From assembly GCF_017355915.2 (NCBI RefSeq), contig NZ_JAFEUV020000009.1:186001-250000 (forward strand): a stretch of 64,000 bases of DNA, read 5' to 3'. Within the stretch, counting starts at the first letter, position 1, and the number at the start of each line of letters is the position of its first letter. The DNA is from Telluribacter roseus (lineage in GTDB: Bacteria > Bacteroidota > Bacteroidia > Cytophagales > Spirosomataceae). The notes beneath the pieces are model-generated. The model had not been told where the DNA came from. It did no database searches and saw nothing but the letters and a program-made list of their open reading frames with translations. A program made the translations under genes and the position numbers. This document shows, one piece after another, positions 54,996-63,948 of the stretch.

Positions 54996-56120
54996 CTATA
55001 CACCTCTTACCCGAAGCAGGGCGGTTTCGGCCGTCAGACCGGGCCCAAAGGCGCTGGTAAAAATCCATCGTCCATCCGACTCACGATGGCGCTCCCAGAG
55101 TTGTCTGAGTACAAATAAGACCGTCACCGACGACATATTGCCGTAGTCACGCAGTACATCGTAGGCTGGTGCGTTGTCGCAGGCACAGATCCCCAGTACC
55201 TCTTCGATTACTTCCAGGATACGACGTCCTCCGGGATGAATGGCATACAGGCCTACATCTTCCCGCTGTATTCCCTGCGCTGCCGTAAGCCGGTCCATTA
55301 CCGTCCGGATCCCTTTCTTAAGCACGTCCGGCACCCGAGAGGTCAGCTTCATTTCAAATCCAAAATCACTGATGTGCCAGGCCATATCCTCATTGCCTTC
55401 GGGTAGTACCTCGCACGCAAACTGGGCTACTTCCAGCGCGGCTACTCCCTCATCGCACGCCCCCTCTACCAGTATAGCCGACGAGCCATCCGCAAAGAGG
55501 GCATTAGCCAGCAGATGATCCTCTTCGTTCTTTTTCTGAAAATGGATAGTACACAGCTCTGTACACACCATCAGTACCTTTGCCTTCGGGTCGGCCTGGG
55601 CCAGGGCTACGGCGGCCTTCATCCCGTTAAAGGCTCCGTAGCATCCCATAAAGTTGATAGCCAGCCGGTGCGTGGAGGTCCGCAGCCCCAGCCGCTCTAT
55701 GAGTTCTATATCAGGCCCCGGAGCATACATACCCGTACAGCTGACCGTAATCAGGTGAGTAATTGACTCCATCGGCACCTGCCGCTGCCGGAGGCAATCC
55801 CGGATGGCTTTTTCGGCCAGAGGTACGGCATGCTCTCGGTACAGGTCCATGCGCTGACTCACCGTAGGGAAGGGTTCCAGATCAGGGGTATTCGGATAAA
55901 ATGTAAAGCTTCCTACCTCCTGTCCGTAATCAGCCAGTACCGAATACCGGTGCTGAATGCGGGTACTGCGGTACAGGGCCCGCAAACGACGCTGCCCCGA
56001 CTCGTCGAGGTGTAAGGCATTTGCCATAAACTCAGCAATGCGCATCTGATTGAATTGGTAGGCCGGCGTAGCCGTACCGATGGAGGTAATGTATGCAACT
56101 TGCTGAGTACTACCAGTCAC
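54996..56120 (-). CDS. Type III polyketide synthase (chalcone synthase-like)
   Basis: 374 residues, a homodimeric KAS-III-fold enzyme that extends acyl-CoA starters with malonyl-CoA. The catalytic triad is complete: Cys160 in NFMGCYGAFNG, His295 in YAIHPGGRR and Asn328 in DYGNMSSVTV. SCTGMYAPGPDIELIERLGL (128-147) is the bacterial group's signature. Bacteroidetes members often make alkylresorcinols or alkylpyrones. It is divergent from a UbiA-type gene across a 144-bp spacer, suggesting one pathway. No methyltransferase or oxidase gene is adjacent in this window. Confidence 0.93.
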   Translation of the reverse strand: MTGSTQQVAYITSIGTATPAYQFNQMRIAEFMANALHLDESGQRRLRALYRSTRIQHRYSVLADYGQEVGSFTFYPNTPDLEPFPTVSQRMDLYREHAVPLAEKAIRDCLRQRQVPMESITHLITVSCTGMYAPGPDIELIERLGLRTSTHRLAINFMGCYGAFNGMKAAVALAQADPKAKVLMVCTELCTIHFQKKNEEDHLLANALFADGSSAILVEGACDEGVAALEVAQFACEVLPEGNEDMAWHISDFGFEMKLTSRVPDVLKKGIRTVMDRLTAAQGIQREDVGLYAIHPGGRRILEVIEEVLGICACDNAPAYDVLRDYGNMSSVTVLFVLRQLWERHRESDGRWIFTSAFGPGLTAETALLRVRGV

Positions 56121-56264
56121 TTCTTATTGATTTTGTATTGAAAATGTAGTAACTTCCTAAAAAATACGTGCCACCATAACCTTTGGTGGAAACAGTATGT
56201 TTTCTACTGGTTCAGAGTGCTGTTCTTGCTTTTCTTAGTCCCACCTTAAAAGAATTGCCCGCCT

Positions 56265-57137
56265 ATGATCCGGAATGTCTTTCTACACCTGCGTATCCCG
56301 TTTTCGGTGTTTCTGCTTCCTGTGTACCTGTTCGCTCTGAGTCAGACGCCCGCCCCTGATCTGCTCATGGCCTGGTGGTCGCTCGTGATCATCCACCTGT
56401 TCCTGTATCCGGCCAGCAACGCCTACAACAGCTACTACGACAAAGACGAAGGCAGCATAGGGCTGCTGGAGGTACCTCCACCCGTCAGTAAGGAGCTGCT
56501 GTATACCTCCTGGCTGCTGGACATCCTGGCTGTATTCATAGCCCTATGGACTGGCATGGGACTGTCCTTTGTCCTGTACCTGATCATCTATGGTACTATA
56601 TCTAAGGCTTATAGCCATCCGGTGGTACGGCTGAAAAAGTACCCCCTGCTGAGCTGGTGTATAGTAGGTGTGTTTCAAGGAGCCTTTACCTACCTGGCTA
56701 CGGTGCAGGTGATCGGGCAGCTTCCGGTGGCGGAGCTTCTACAGGCCAGGTACCTTATTCCGGCGCTTATCTGTACCTCCAACCTGTGGGCGGTGTACCC
56801 CCTTACGCAGGTATACCAGCACGAAGAGGATGCCCGCCGCGGCGATCTTACCTTCAGCCGTCTGGTTGGCATCAGGGGGACCTTTCTCAACGCGGCTCTC
56901 TTTTTCTCTTTATCCTTTACGGGCTTCCTGTTTTACTTCCTTACGTACGGCTCCGCCAATAGCCTGATCGTGCTTGTACTGTGCATGGGGCCGGTTCTGG
57001 CTTACTTTGGCTACTGGTGGAGGGCGGTTCTGCGGGACCAGGAAGAGGCGGATTTCAGACATACCATGCGCATGAATCTCTTTGCGGGCATAGGTCTAAA
57101 TATTTTTTTTGGTGCACTATGTCTGTACCATTTCTGA
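56265..57137 (+). CDS. UbiA prenyltransferase family protein
   Basis: 290 residues, about eight or nine membrane segments. UbiA enzymes attach prenyl chains to aromatic acceptors. The first Asp-rich motif is NAYNSYYDKDEGSIG near 48-62 and the second is QVYQHEEDARRGDLTFSRL near 183-201. The gene diverges from the type III PKS gene, so the likely product is a prenylated alkyl-aromatic, an inference. The start ATG 56265 lies just after a T/C-rich stretch. The tRNA cluster begins 115 bp after its stop. Confidence 0.85.
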   Translation: MIRNVFLHLRIPFSVFLLPVYLFALSQTPAPDLLMAWWSLVIIHLFLYPASNAYNSYYDKDEGSIGLLEVPPPVSKELLYTSWLLDILAVFIALWTGMGLSFVLYLIIYGTISKAYSHPVVRLKKYPLLSWCIVGVFQGAFTYLATVQVIGQLPVAELLQARYLIPALICTSNLWAVYPLTQVYQHEEDARRGDLTFSRLVGIRGTFLNAALFFSLSFTGFLFYFLTYGSANSLIVLVLCMGPVLAYFGYWWRAVLRDQEEADFRHTMRMNLFAGIGLNIFFGALCLYHF

Positions 57138-57195
57138 TTTACAGCCTGTTAATTTTTTGTTAATAATTTTCTCAAAAAAAACTTAGAAGCAACTA

Positions 57196-57226
57196 TTGCG
57201 TAGTATCAATTGTCCCCCTACCTTTG
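57196..57226 (+). promoter_or_regulatory. Promoter of the tRNA cluster (TTG-N20-TACCTTTG)
   Basis: TTG at 57196-57198 and TACCTTTG at 57219-57226, exactly 20 bp apart, a full consensus match. The first tRNA starts 26 bp downstream of the -7 box. Confidence 0.85.
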
Positions 57227-57251
57227 CAGCACCTTAATCAAATAAGGAAAC

Positions 57252-57324
57252 GCGGAAGTAGCTCAGCTGGTAGAGCGCAACCTTGCCAAGGTTGAGGTCG
57301 CGGGTTCGAACCCCGTCTTCCGCT
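57252..57324 (+). tRNA. tRNA-Gly (anticodon GCC)
   Basis: 73 nt, complete cloverleaf. Acceptor GCGGAAG pairs with CTTCCGC; anticodon stem-loop AACC-TTGCCAA-GGTT carries GCC; T-arm GTTCGAA loop present. No encoded CCA. Identical to the copy at 57513. A short terminator-like hairpin (AAGCACCG-GAAA-CGGTGCTT, then TTCTTTTA) follows at about 57334-57353. Confidence 0.97.
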
Positions 57325-57333
57325 CAAAATTGG

Positions 57334-57360
57334 CAAGCACCGGAAACGGTGCTTTTCTTT
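57334..57360 (+). terminator. Terminator-like hairpin after first tRNA-Gly
   Basis: AAGCACCG-GAAA-CGGTGCTT followed by TTCTTTTA. The hairpin after the second tRNA-Gly has the same stem with the loop complemented. Confidence 0.65.
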
Positions 57361-57394
57361 TAAAATAACATCGAACTTTGGTTCGTCATGTGAG

Positions 57395-57480
57395 GCCGGG
57401 GTGGTGGAATTGGTAGACACGCAGGACTTAAAATCCTGTGAGCCGAAACGCTCGTACGGGTTCGACCCCCGTCCCCGGTA
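57395..57480 (+). tRNA. tRNA-Leu (anticodon TAA)
   Basis: 86 nt. Acceptor GCCGGGG pairs with CCCCGGT (first pair G-U); anticodon loop ACTTAAAAT carries TAA; a long variable arm (GAGCCGAAACGCTC) is typical of leucine tRNA. D-loop GGTGGAATTGGTAGACA and T-loop GTTCGAC are present. No encoded CCA. Confidence 0.96.
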
Positions 57481-57512
57481 CAGCATCAGTATTCTGATTA
57501 GCACATAGTAAT

Positions 57513-57585
57513 GCGGAAGTAGCTCAGCTGGTAGAGCGCAACCTTGCCAAGGTTGAGGTCGCGGGTTCGAACCCCGTCTTCCGCT
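57513..57585 (+). tRNA. tRNA-Gly (anticodon GCC), second identical copy
   Basis: 73 nt, identical to the copy at 57252-57324 over its full length and a few flanking bases (CTCAAA). The spacer sequences differ, so this is a local duplication around tRNA-Leu. Confidence 0.97.
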
Positions 57586-57594
57586 CAAAGTTAA

Positions 57595-57625
57595 AAAGCA
57601 CCGTTTCCGGTGCTTTTCTTTTTAA
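57595..57625 (+). terminator. Terminator after the tRNA cluster
   Basis: AAAGCACCG-TTTC-CGGTGCTTT followed by TCTTTTT, 10 bp beyond the last tRNA. A further hairpin, GGGAGC/GCTCCC with T-run, lies at 57666-57697. Confidence 0.85.
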
Positions 57626-57665
57626 GATGCCAATTACGTTAAGGTTCGTACTCTTATCAAAGAAC

Positions 57666-57697
57666 AAAGGGAGCTTCCAAACGAGGCTCCCTTTTTG
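57666..57697 (+). terminator. Second hairpin with T-run downstream of the tRNAs
   Basis: AAAGGGAGC/GCTCCCTTT stem, 11-nt loop, followed by TTGTTT. It may back up the first terminator or end a short transcript. Confidence 0.6.
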
Positions 57698-58130
57698 TTT
57701 CTCCTCATGCTATCCAATATTTTACTGGCTGAGGCTACTTCCCTACTGAGTTATAACACGCTGCGAACGGAGATAGACTAAGCAATATAAGCTGGAAGGC
57801 TAGTGAAAAGCTATTAATATAGCCTACCAGCATAGCCGATAGGCTATATCAAACAACTTAGACTTAACCAGTAAAACTGGCTGGTATAAAGATAGTTACA
57901 TTTAAATTAACCTATAACCAAACTTTATTGAACGGTTACATAAATAGTACTCCTGGCTCCTCACATATTGTAGCACAGTATTCGTGGTGTAACCTTGGCG
58001 GTATATATACAGGCGAGAGAGTCTTAAACTTTTGCCACTTTCACCTGGGAGTATACTTATAATATAGTCCTATTTATATCGACTCATAATATGAATGTAT
58101 AGTTCTTGAAAAACTACCACTACTTCCCTT
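57698..58130. other. Gene-free AT-rich stretch
   Basis: No credible ORF, tRNA or repeat array. Contains small symmetric motifs such as AGCCTACCAGCATAGCCGATAGGCT near 57820-57844 and the sequence GGTTACATAAATAGTACT near 57945, partly shared with the spacer near 63400 (TAAATAGTACT). Nothing can be assigned. Confidence 0.3.
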
Positions 58131-58174
58131 ACAACAGAAGAGGGAGCCTTTGGACAGGCTCCCTCTTCTGTTGT
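58131..58174 (-). terminator. Terminator of the FGE-like gene, 19-bp perfect stem
   Basis: Arms 58131-58149 and 58156-58174 with a 6-nt loop, 32 bp downstream of the FGE-like stop codon on the minus strand. No T-run, but the stem is long and GC-rich. Confidence 0.75.
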
Positions 58175-58205
58175 CGTAATGAACAAGGCTTAGCTTAGGT
58201 GTTTC

Positions 58206-59243
58206 CTAACTCTTGTCCCTGACGCAACGAAAGCCCAGGTTGTTGCTCCCGCTGGTCGCTTCTCCTTTGCCACGGCTCCCGGCTTTGTAGCGGATGCAGT
58301 ACTCGTCGCTACACAGGAAGGACCCGCCCCGCTGCACGTACTTTACTGCTCCCGGTTCTTCGGGATCATAGCTATCAGTCGGCCCTGTAGGATTCTTCCT
58401 GGCGGAGCTCATGTAGTAGTCGGGTCGGTACAGGTCGCTGCACCACTCCCATACGTTGCCATCCATATCGTAAAGGCCGTAGGCATTGGGAGGGAAGGTC
58501 TTGACCGGAGCTATACTCGCGAAGCCATCCTCAGCTGTGTTTTTGTCCGGGAAACTGCCCTGGTATATGTTGGCTACCCACTGGCCCTGTGGCTTCAGTT
58601 CTTCGCCCCAGTAGTAGGTTTGGTTCTCTTTACCGCTGCGGGCGGCGTACTCCCATTCGGCTTCGGTAGGTAGTCGCTTACCAGCCCACTTGGTATAGGC
58701 CACGGCATCCTCATGACTTACGTGTACTACGGGCAGATTTTCCCTTCCTTTGATGCTACTGTTAGCCCCTTCGGGCTGGCGCCAGTTGGCCCCCGGCACG
58801 TAGGTCCACCACTGCAGCGGATTAGCCAGATTGACCTTTTGTACAGTGGGTGTAAATACCGCTGAGCCAGGTACCAGCTTATCAGCCGGTACACCCGGAA
58901 AATCAGCCGGATTGAGTGGACGTTCGGCAACAGTCACGTAACCAGTAGCTTCTACGAAACGGGCAAACTCCGCATTGGTGACCTCATGAGCGTCCATCCA
59001 GAAGCCATCCACCTGTACCTGATGTACCGGGCGGGCATCGGTAAACTCATCATTACCCATCATGAAGTTGCCGCCTTCTACCCACACCATACCCGTGGTA
59101 TCTCCCTTTATGGCTTTTTCAAGGGTAGCAGAGCTTGCAGTGCTGGAGGTTTCCTGGGCTGTTTTTTCGGAAGTGCAGCCGGTAACCATTGCAAATAGAA
59201 GAAGCAGGTAAGCAGGTATCTGGGGAAGTCGGAAAGAGAACAT
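58206..59243 (-). CDS. Formylglycine-generating enzyme (SUMF1) family lipoprotein
   Basis: 345 residues. Lipoprotein signal ending VTGC (Cys23). FGE-sulfatase domain: WVEGGNFMMGNDEFTDARPV near 54-73, FWMDAHEVTNAEFARFVEA near 81-99, VSHEDAVAYTKWAGKRLPTE near 180-199, WEWCSDLYRPDYY and RGGSFLCSDEYCIRYKAG. The two redox cysteines Cys311 and Cys316 in CSDEYC match the catalytic pair of true FGEs, which use oxygen and copper to turn a sulfatase cysteine into formylglycine. Many SUMF1 relatives lack them, so this is likely an active enzyme. The sulfatase gene lies next upstream on the same strand. Confidence 0.88.
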   Translation of the reverse strand: MFSFRLPQIPAYLLLLFAMVTGCTSEKTAQETSSTASSATLEKAIKGDTTGMVWVEGGNFMMGNDEFTDARPVHQVQVDGFWMDAHEVTNAEFARFVEATGYVTVAERPLNPADFPGVPADKLVPGSAVFTPTVQKVNLANPLQWWTYVPGANWRQPEGANSSIKGRENLPVVHVSHEDAVAYTKWAGKRLPTEAEWEYAARSGKENQTYYWGEELKPQGQWVANIYQGSFPDKNTAEDGFASIAPVKTFPPNAYGLYDMDGNVWEWCSDLYRPDYYMSSARKNPTGPTDSYDPEEPGAVKYVQRGGSFLCSDEYCIRYKAGSRGKGEATSGSNNLGFRCVRDKS

Positions 59244-59695
59244 ATTGGCAATAAATTATTGAGTCAGAGGGAATAGACAATTATAAGTAACAAAGGTATA
59301 ATGAAATAACTAACTACTTATTGTACTCTTCGCATATCCAGCCTAAAAGTACTCCAGGATCAAGCGAATTAACTCAACCTGACTAAGTACTGCAATGGGA
59401 AGTGTTGGACTTAAGAAGAGATGTTTTTTAAAATTTGTTACCGTCCATTATCTACAATATAAATATTTATCCCTATCATTGTGTGTTGCTAACACATAGA
59501 GAGGTATACAAAGGGCTTCTTTATAACATGAGGAGGCACTAATGATGCTCAAGGCTAGTCTGCGAACTGACAAGCCTACCAGTACAGCAACTTTTCTGAT
59601 GGAATAACAATATAAAAGGAGAGCAGGGGTTCCGCTCTCCTTTTTTGTTATGTTTTATTCATATCATCACTCTACTACCGCGTTCCCACAAGTAG
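59244..59695. other. Spacer between sulfatase and FGE-like genes
   Basis: 452 bp without a gene. Holds the sulfatase terminator (59614-59644) and, upstream of the FGE-like gene, TACCTTTG on the minus strand (complement of 59291-59298), a full -7 match lacking a -33 TTG at correct spacing. So the two genes appear to be separately transcribed. Confidence 0.5.
59614..59644 (-). terminator. Terminator after the sulfatase gene
   Basis: 11-bp perfect stem AAAAGGAGAGC/GCTCTCCTTTT with 9-nt loop, 52 bp past the sulfatase stop on the minus strand. Confidence 0.8.
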
Positions 59696-61204
59696 TTATC
59701 GAACCGATTGCTCCGGTAGTTCTGATTTTATACCTTCATCCAGCGGCATCCGGTCGGGATGGGCACCCGTCATTTTGAGCTGGCGCGCCAGCTCGGCTTT
59801 AAGTTCTTTGAGCTTTCCGGCGTACTTGGGGTCACTGATCAGGTTATGGTCTTCACCTGGATCTGCCGCAATATGGTACAGCTCCGCCATATGCTGATCG
59901 GGTGTTCCGTCGCCGGTTGGATAATGGATGTACTTCCACTCATCGGTACGTATGCCACGCACGTTAGGTGTATAGGGGAACTGTTTTTCGTAGTTATATT
60001 CGTAAAACCAGGCCTTGCGCCAACCCCGGTCGTCGCCCTGTACCAGCCGCCTGAAGCTTTGCCCGTGTATGTCCTTCAGGGCAGGTGCCCCGCACAGGTC
60101 CAGGATGGTAGGCGCAATGTCCAGCGTAAGTACCTGCTTATCTACCACTACCGGCTTAGTAATAGGCGTCAGCCCCGGAAACCGCACAATTAGTGGAATG
60201 TGAATACTGGGGTCATGCATCGTCCGCTTATCCACCATACCATGCTCCCCGTTGAGCAGGCCATTATCCGACGTAAATACAAAGACCGTATTGTCAAGCT
60301 CGCCCATCTCCTGTAGGGTGCGGTAGAGTTCCCCCACGCTATCATCCACCGACAGAATGGTACCCCAGTACGCATGTACCATATTCTCAAAATCCTTTAC
60401 GGCTTCGGGTGAGGAATCCGGGAACTTCTTCCGCCAGTCGAACAGAGGGCCGTATATCCCGTGCCAGGTATTCAGCCGCTGCTGAATCCACTTTGGCTTA
60501 TCCTCCAGTTCAAAGGCACTCTGGGGGTAGGGAATACGTACCCCGGCAAAAGCCTTGGCGTACTTAGGCTCAGGTATATAAAAACTATGGGGAGCCTTGT
60601 GACCCAGGATCAGCATGAAGGGCTTGGAGCGTTTCTTAGTCAGCCATTCATTGGCCATTTTAGTGACTACATTGGTATAGTAGCCTTTGATCTCCTTGCT
60701 TCCCTGCCCATTGATATTGAACTCAGTATCCCAGTACTTGCCCTGGCCTTTGTGGGTGACAAAGTAGTCGAAGCCCGGACGCGGATTATCGTTCTCCTCC
60801 CCCATGTGCCACTTGCCGATGTAGGCCGTCTCATACCCTTCCTTCTGCAGTACCGCCGGAAAACTGGGCAGGTTGGTAGGGTACTCCGTAAAGTTGTTCA
60901 CCACCCCGTGCGCATGCGCGTACTTCCCACTCAGGATGGAAGCGCGGCTGGGGGAGCAAAGCGAGGTGGTACAAAAGTAGTTTTTGAAGTACACGCCTTC
61001 GGCGGCCAATTTGTCGATGTGGGGTGTTTTGAGGTAAGGGTTCCCGGCTACACCAAGCGCATCCCACCGCTGATCATCCGTCAGGATCACGACTACGTTC
61101 GGCTGTTTCCGCTCCTGTTTGGCATCCCTGGTCCAGCTGATCAGGCAGAACAACACAGCTACCACTATACCCACTTTGAGTGTCACGTTTGCAAGTACTT
61201 TCAT
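59696..61204 (-). CDS. Exported Cys-type sulfatase
   Basis: 502 residues with an N-terminal signal/anchor segment ([14 protein letters not shown], 11-24). Type I sulfatases hydrolyse sulfate esters using formylglycine. Metal ligands D43-D44 in ILTDDQRWD, and the modification site C83-S-P-S-R in [19 protein letters not shown], so the sulfatase is the cysteine type that an FGE can mature. Further blocks [10 protein letters not shown] near 125-134, [11 protein letters not shown] near 202-212 and [13 protein letters not shown] near 311-323 complete the site. The substrate could be a sulfated algal or host glycan. The FGE-like gene lies downstream. Confidence 0.94.
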   Translation of the reverse strand: MKVLANVTLKVGIVVAVLFCLISWTRDAKQERKQPNVVVILTDDQRWDALGVAGNPYLKTPHIDKLAAEGVYFKNYFCTTSLCSPSRASILSGKYAHAHGVVNNFTEYPTNLPSFPAVLQKEGYETAYIGKWHMGEENDNPRPGFDYFVTHKGQGKYWDTEFNINGQGSKEIKGYYTNVVTKMANEWLTKKRSKPFMLILGHKAPHSFYIPEPKYAKAFAGVRIPYPQSAFELEDKPKWIQQRLNTWHGIYGPLFDWRKKFPDSSPEAVKDFENMVHAYWGTILSVDDSVGELYRTLQEMGELDNTVFVFTSDNGLLNGEHGMVDKRTMHDPSIHIPLIVRFPGLTPITKPVVVDKQVLTLDIAPTILDLCGAPALKDIHGQSFRRLVQGDDRGWRKAWFYEYNYEKQFPYTPNVRGIRTDEWKYIHYPTGDGTPDQHMAELYHIAADPGEDHNLISDPKYAGKLKELKAELARQLKMTGAHPDRMPLDEGIKSELPEQSVR

Positions 61205-61521
61205 AAAGTTATTTAATTATACAAGGTAGCCATTACTGTTTTCATACAGAATGCTTACGCAGCAATGGTACTTTTCGTAGGCAGTTTACAATACTCTGTA
61301 AAGTGCTCTAAGGACGAACTCTACTTTTATCCTGATATACCCATGCCAAGTGCTACTTGCAGATAGTAAGGAGTACTTACATCAGATACCACTGATTGTT
61401 CTGAAACTACTATATACGTGTTACCTAAAAAGGAAGGCCTCCACAAGAGACCTTCCTTTTTAGAGTGTAGAGTAAAAGTAGACCCTATATAGGCATAGGT
61501 AAAGTATAAACCAGTAGTTAC
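61205..61521. other. Intergenic region with a terminator
   Basis: 317 bp, gene-free. Contains hairpin 61427-61461 (listed) and AT-rich sequence upstream of the sulfatase gene with no full promoter match. Confidence 0.4.
61427..61461 (-). terminator. Terminator after the large membrane protein gene
   Basis: 11-bp perfect stem AAAAAGGAAGG/CCTTCCTTTTT with a 13-nt loop, 61 bp downstream of the gene at 61522 on the minus strand. Confidence 0.8.
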
Positions 61522-63162
61522 TTAAAGGACGTATCTTGATGAAATTAATATGCTTTGCGGACGTTTATTTTTTATCCAACAGATGCTTACTTTATATGCG
61601 TCTTTAGGAATCTTTAATGGAAAATAACCTGAAAACGTACGGGTAGAGTCATTAAAAATGGTTTTCAACCAGCTATCTTTATCATGCAAGCCAACTAAGT
61701 AACACTTCGATGTATCCCGGTGACTTTGAAACAATAAAAAAGATTCGTCAGGTGGTATACTATTAGGAACATTATGAACTTCTAAATCTAAAATAGGATG
61801 GGTGTAGTCGCCGTATAACCTACTAGCGGGCACTTCTTTTGCAGTAATTTTAATAGCCGAAGAATGAGGCGAACTTCTTTTCCAGGCATGGATAATTCCT
61901 TGGTGAAAATAGTCTGGAAATTCGTAGTTCTTGAAAAAGCCCTGGGGCGGATCTGGAGAATTCTGATGCAGCAAAGTCTGATTGTTTCTGTAATTGTACG
62001 CATCCGCTTTTAACTCCTGCCTCCATATAGCTACCGCTTTTTCATATTTTAAGTATGAGTAAATATTTATGAAGATACTACCCACTACAAACAAGACAGC
62101 CATAGGACCATTGACCTGAATAGTACGGACTAGTAGCAGGTAAAAGAGGATCAGAATACTGATTGAAAAAATCTGGAACCGAACTGCCATCATCTCTTCC
62201 GCTCCATTGTAAGATCTCCCTATAGCAATCATGGCACTAGTCGCCAGTAACCTCAGAAAGCAGATATCTATGAATTCAATACGAAGAGGCAACCTGGCTG
62301 CTACACGTAGTTTGGGATCATCGGCAGTGGTGCGGTATAGGAACAACACAGCGCAGCCAAACAGGATAAATCCGCCCAGAATAGTAGATACAGCCACTGC
62401 ATTGGTATCTGACAGCACTTTAGCGGAAGATCCGACAAAGGCCACAAAGTTGCTAAGTATGGTAGAAAACGAGGCATTAGAAAAGCTCTCAGACGATGCC
62501 CCGGAGAATTGAAAGTCAGAAAAGTAGATCAACAGCCATACTACCGCAAAAGCAGTATAAAGCAGGCTCTCGCAATAGCGACGCTGAACAATCAGCCAGA
62601 ACAAGCCAACGGGTAGTACACTTAACCCATCCAGTATGGTCAGACTGGCGGCCATTGCAAATGGCAGGGACCAATACCACCTAGTCTTTTTTTCTTCACT
62701 GAGAAAATATAAACTAATGATAGAAAAAGCTACTGATAAAGTATGTTGGTAGGATGAAATACTACAGATATGGTTGGCATATACATTAGGCGAGAAAAGT
62801 AAAATAATAACAGGTATAAAAAGGCCGATACCTTTTCGAAATGACGTGTACACCAAGTAAAATGCATAGGCCAGTAATACAAGATTAAAGAAGCCTAAAA
62901 GAATAGTATATCTAAAATTGATTTTATCAGTAAAAAGGTAAACCGCCAGTACTCCCAACCGCGAAAAAAGAATGCGGTGATCGTTCTGCTGACGGACCAG
63001 TATTTCTAGAAGTTCATAAGGGCTAGCCTGTATTTCATTTATGGTAGACACCATGTCAAGGTCATCAATGTACGGTACATTGACAGCATTATAATACAGG
63101 TAGATAAAGAATAAAAAGATAGGAAGGAGCACAAGCACTCCTTTTGTTACAGTTGCCTTCAT
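61522..63162 (-). CDS. Large polytopic membrane protein, GT-C-like
   Basis: 546 residues. N-terminal segment LVLLPIFLFFIYLYYNA followed by an acidic loop PYIDDLDMVSTINE, then about nine or ten membrane segments to residue 370, and a soluble C-terminal domain of about 170 residues. The acidic first loop after TM1 resembles GT-C glycosyltransferases or DUF6056-like proteins. Codon use is AT-richer than neighbouring genes, which is compatible with horizontal acquisition of a surface-glycan gene. I do not recognise the exact family. Confidence 0.6.
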   Translation of the reverse strand: MKATVTKGVLVLLPIFLFFIYLYYNAVNVPYIDDLDMVSTINEIQASPYELLEILVRQQNDHRILFSRLGVLAVYLFTDKINFRYTILLGFFNLVLLAYAFYLVYTSFRKGIGLFIPVIILLFSPNVYANHICSISSYQHTLSVAFSIISLYFLSEEKKTRWYWSLPFAMAASLTILDGLSVLPVGLFWLIVQRRYCESLLYTAFAVVWLLIYFSDFQFSGASSESFSNASFSTILSNFVAFVGSSAKVLSDTNAVAVSTILGGFILFGCAVLFLYRTTADDPKLRVAARLPLRIEFIDICFLRLLATSAMIAIGRSYNGAEEMMAVRFQIFSISILILFYLLLVRTIQVNGPMAVLFVVGSIFINIYSYLKYEKAVAIWRQELKADAYNYRNNQTLLHQNSPDPPQGFFKNYEFPDYFHQGIIHAWKRSSPHSSAIKITAKEVPASRLYGDYTHPILDLEVHNVPNSIPPDESFLLFQSHRDTSKCYLVGLHDKDSWLKTIFNDSTRTFSGYFPLKIPKDAYKVSICWIKNKRPQSILISSRYVL

Positions 63163-63479
63163 TGATAGTGTGGATTAACGTTAATAACGTGGGTTTACTA
63201 CATAGAAAGGTAATTTATTTTAAAGTTTAACAACAGTAGCACGTTGATATTATTTATTGATAGAAGTATTTATCGTACGGTATGCAGCATGGAAGTTTTG
63301 GACTTTTCGTGGAGCTTAGTAGTGTATAAATGACACTATAATAACATATCATAACATAGGCGTTTCGGCTACAATATTACACGTAGTCAACATGTAACCG
63401 TTTAATAAATAGTACTAGCTTTTGATCATCCAAATACTTATACTTGTGTTAGTAACTTCCACACCAAACACGTCACACT
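63163..63479. other. AT-rich divergent spacer
   Basis: 317 bp between two divergent genes. TATACTTG near 63438-63445 is one base off the -7 consensus and may serve the 63480 gene. No ORF or RNA gene recognised. Confidence 0.35.
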
Positions 63480-63866
63480 ATGCTGCTACTCATTTCTGCA
63501 TGGATAGTCCTTTCTGTTATAGTAGGTATCCTTGGCGATGACAGAACCTGCGGGTTTGTTACTGCCTTTATAGTATCACTTATCTTTTCACCTTTTGTGG
63601 GTCTGGCAGTTGTCTTTGCTTCGAAAAGTAAAGACGAACTGGAGTTTCAAAAGCAGATGCTGGAATGGAATCTGGAGCACGCTATAAAGCTACCAGTCGA
63701 AGGTACCCGGGAAGAAGAGCTTTGTAAGGAAATAGGTAAGCTGGAAATACAAAAGGAGCTGGGCAAAGTGGGCCTAGACTATTACCAGGAGCGTATGCAG
63801 GGGCTGAAAAGGGCCATCCTTTACAACGACTCCAAGCCCACTTACGTCTCCATGCAGGAACACTAA
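63480..63866 (+). CDS. Small membrane protein with coiled C-terminus
   Basis: 128 residues. Two membrane helices (LLLISAWIVLSVIVGIL; FVTAFIVSLIFSPFVGLAVV) with a short loop DDRTCG, then a charged helical tail (SKDELEFQKQMLEWNLEHAI ... EELCKEIGKLEIQKELGKVG). This is the layout of small two-helix SHOCT- or superinfection-immunity-like membrane proteins, but no signature is strong enough. ATG 63480 gives the best start. Confidence 0.6.
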   Translation: MLLLISAWIVLSVIVGILGDDRTCGFVTAFIVSLIFSPFVGLAVVFASKSKDELEFQKQMLEWNLEHAIKLPVEGTREEELCKEIGKLEIQKELGKVGLDYYQERMQGLKRAILYNDSKPTYVSMQEH

Positions 63867-63921
63867 GCAAGCCCTGTACAGCACAGGCCTGCTCCTACTT
63901 TTTGTCATTGAGCCACTCACT

Positions 63922-63948
63922 AAAAGACCTTCTTCCGGAAGGTCTTTT
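63922..63948 (+). terminator. Terminator after the small membrane protein gene
   Basis: AAAAGACCTTC/GAAGGTCTTTT stem with 5-nt loop and a following T-rich run, 55 bp past the stop. Confidence 0.85.

Noticed and set aside
57238-57588. 116-residue minus-strand ORF across the tRNA cluster
   Set aside because: It translates the antisense of the three tRNAs and shows the repeated phrase GRRGSNPRPQPWQGCALP, a well-known false ORF type from tRNA genes.
60461-61216. 251-residue plus-strand ORF inside the sulfatase gene
   Set aside because: Antisense shadow of a well-supported sulfatase; no recognisable domain.
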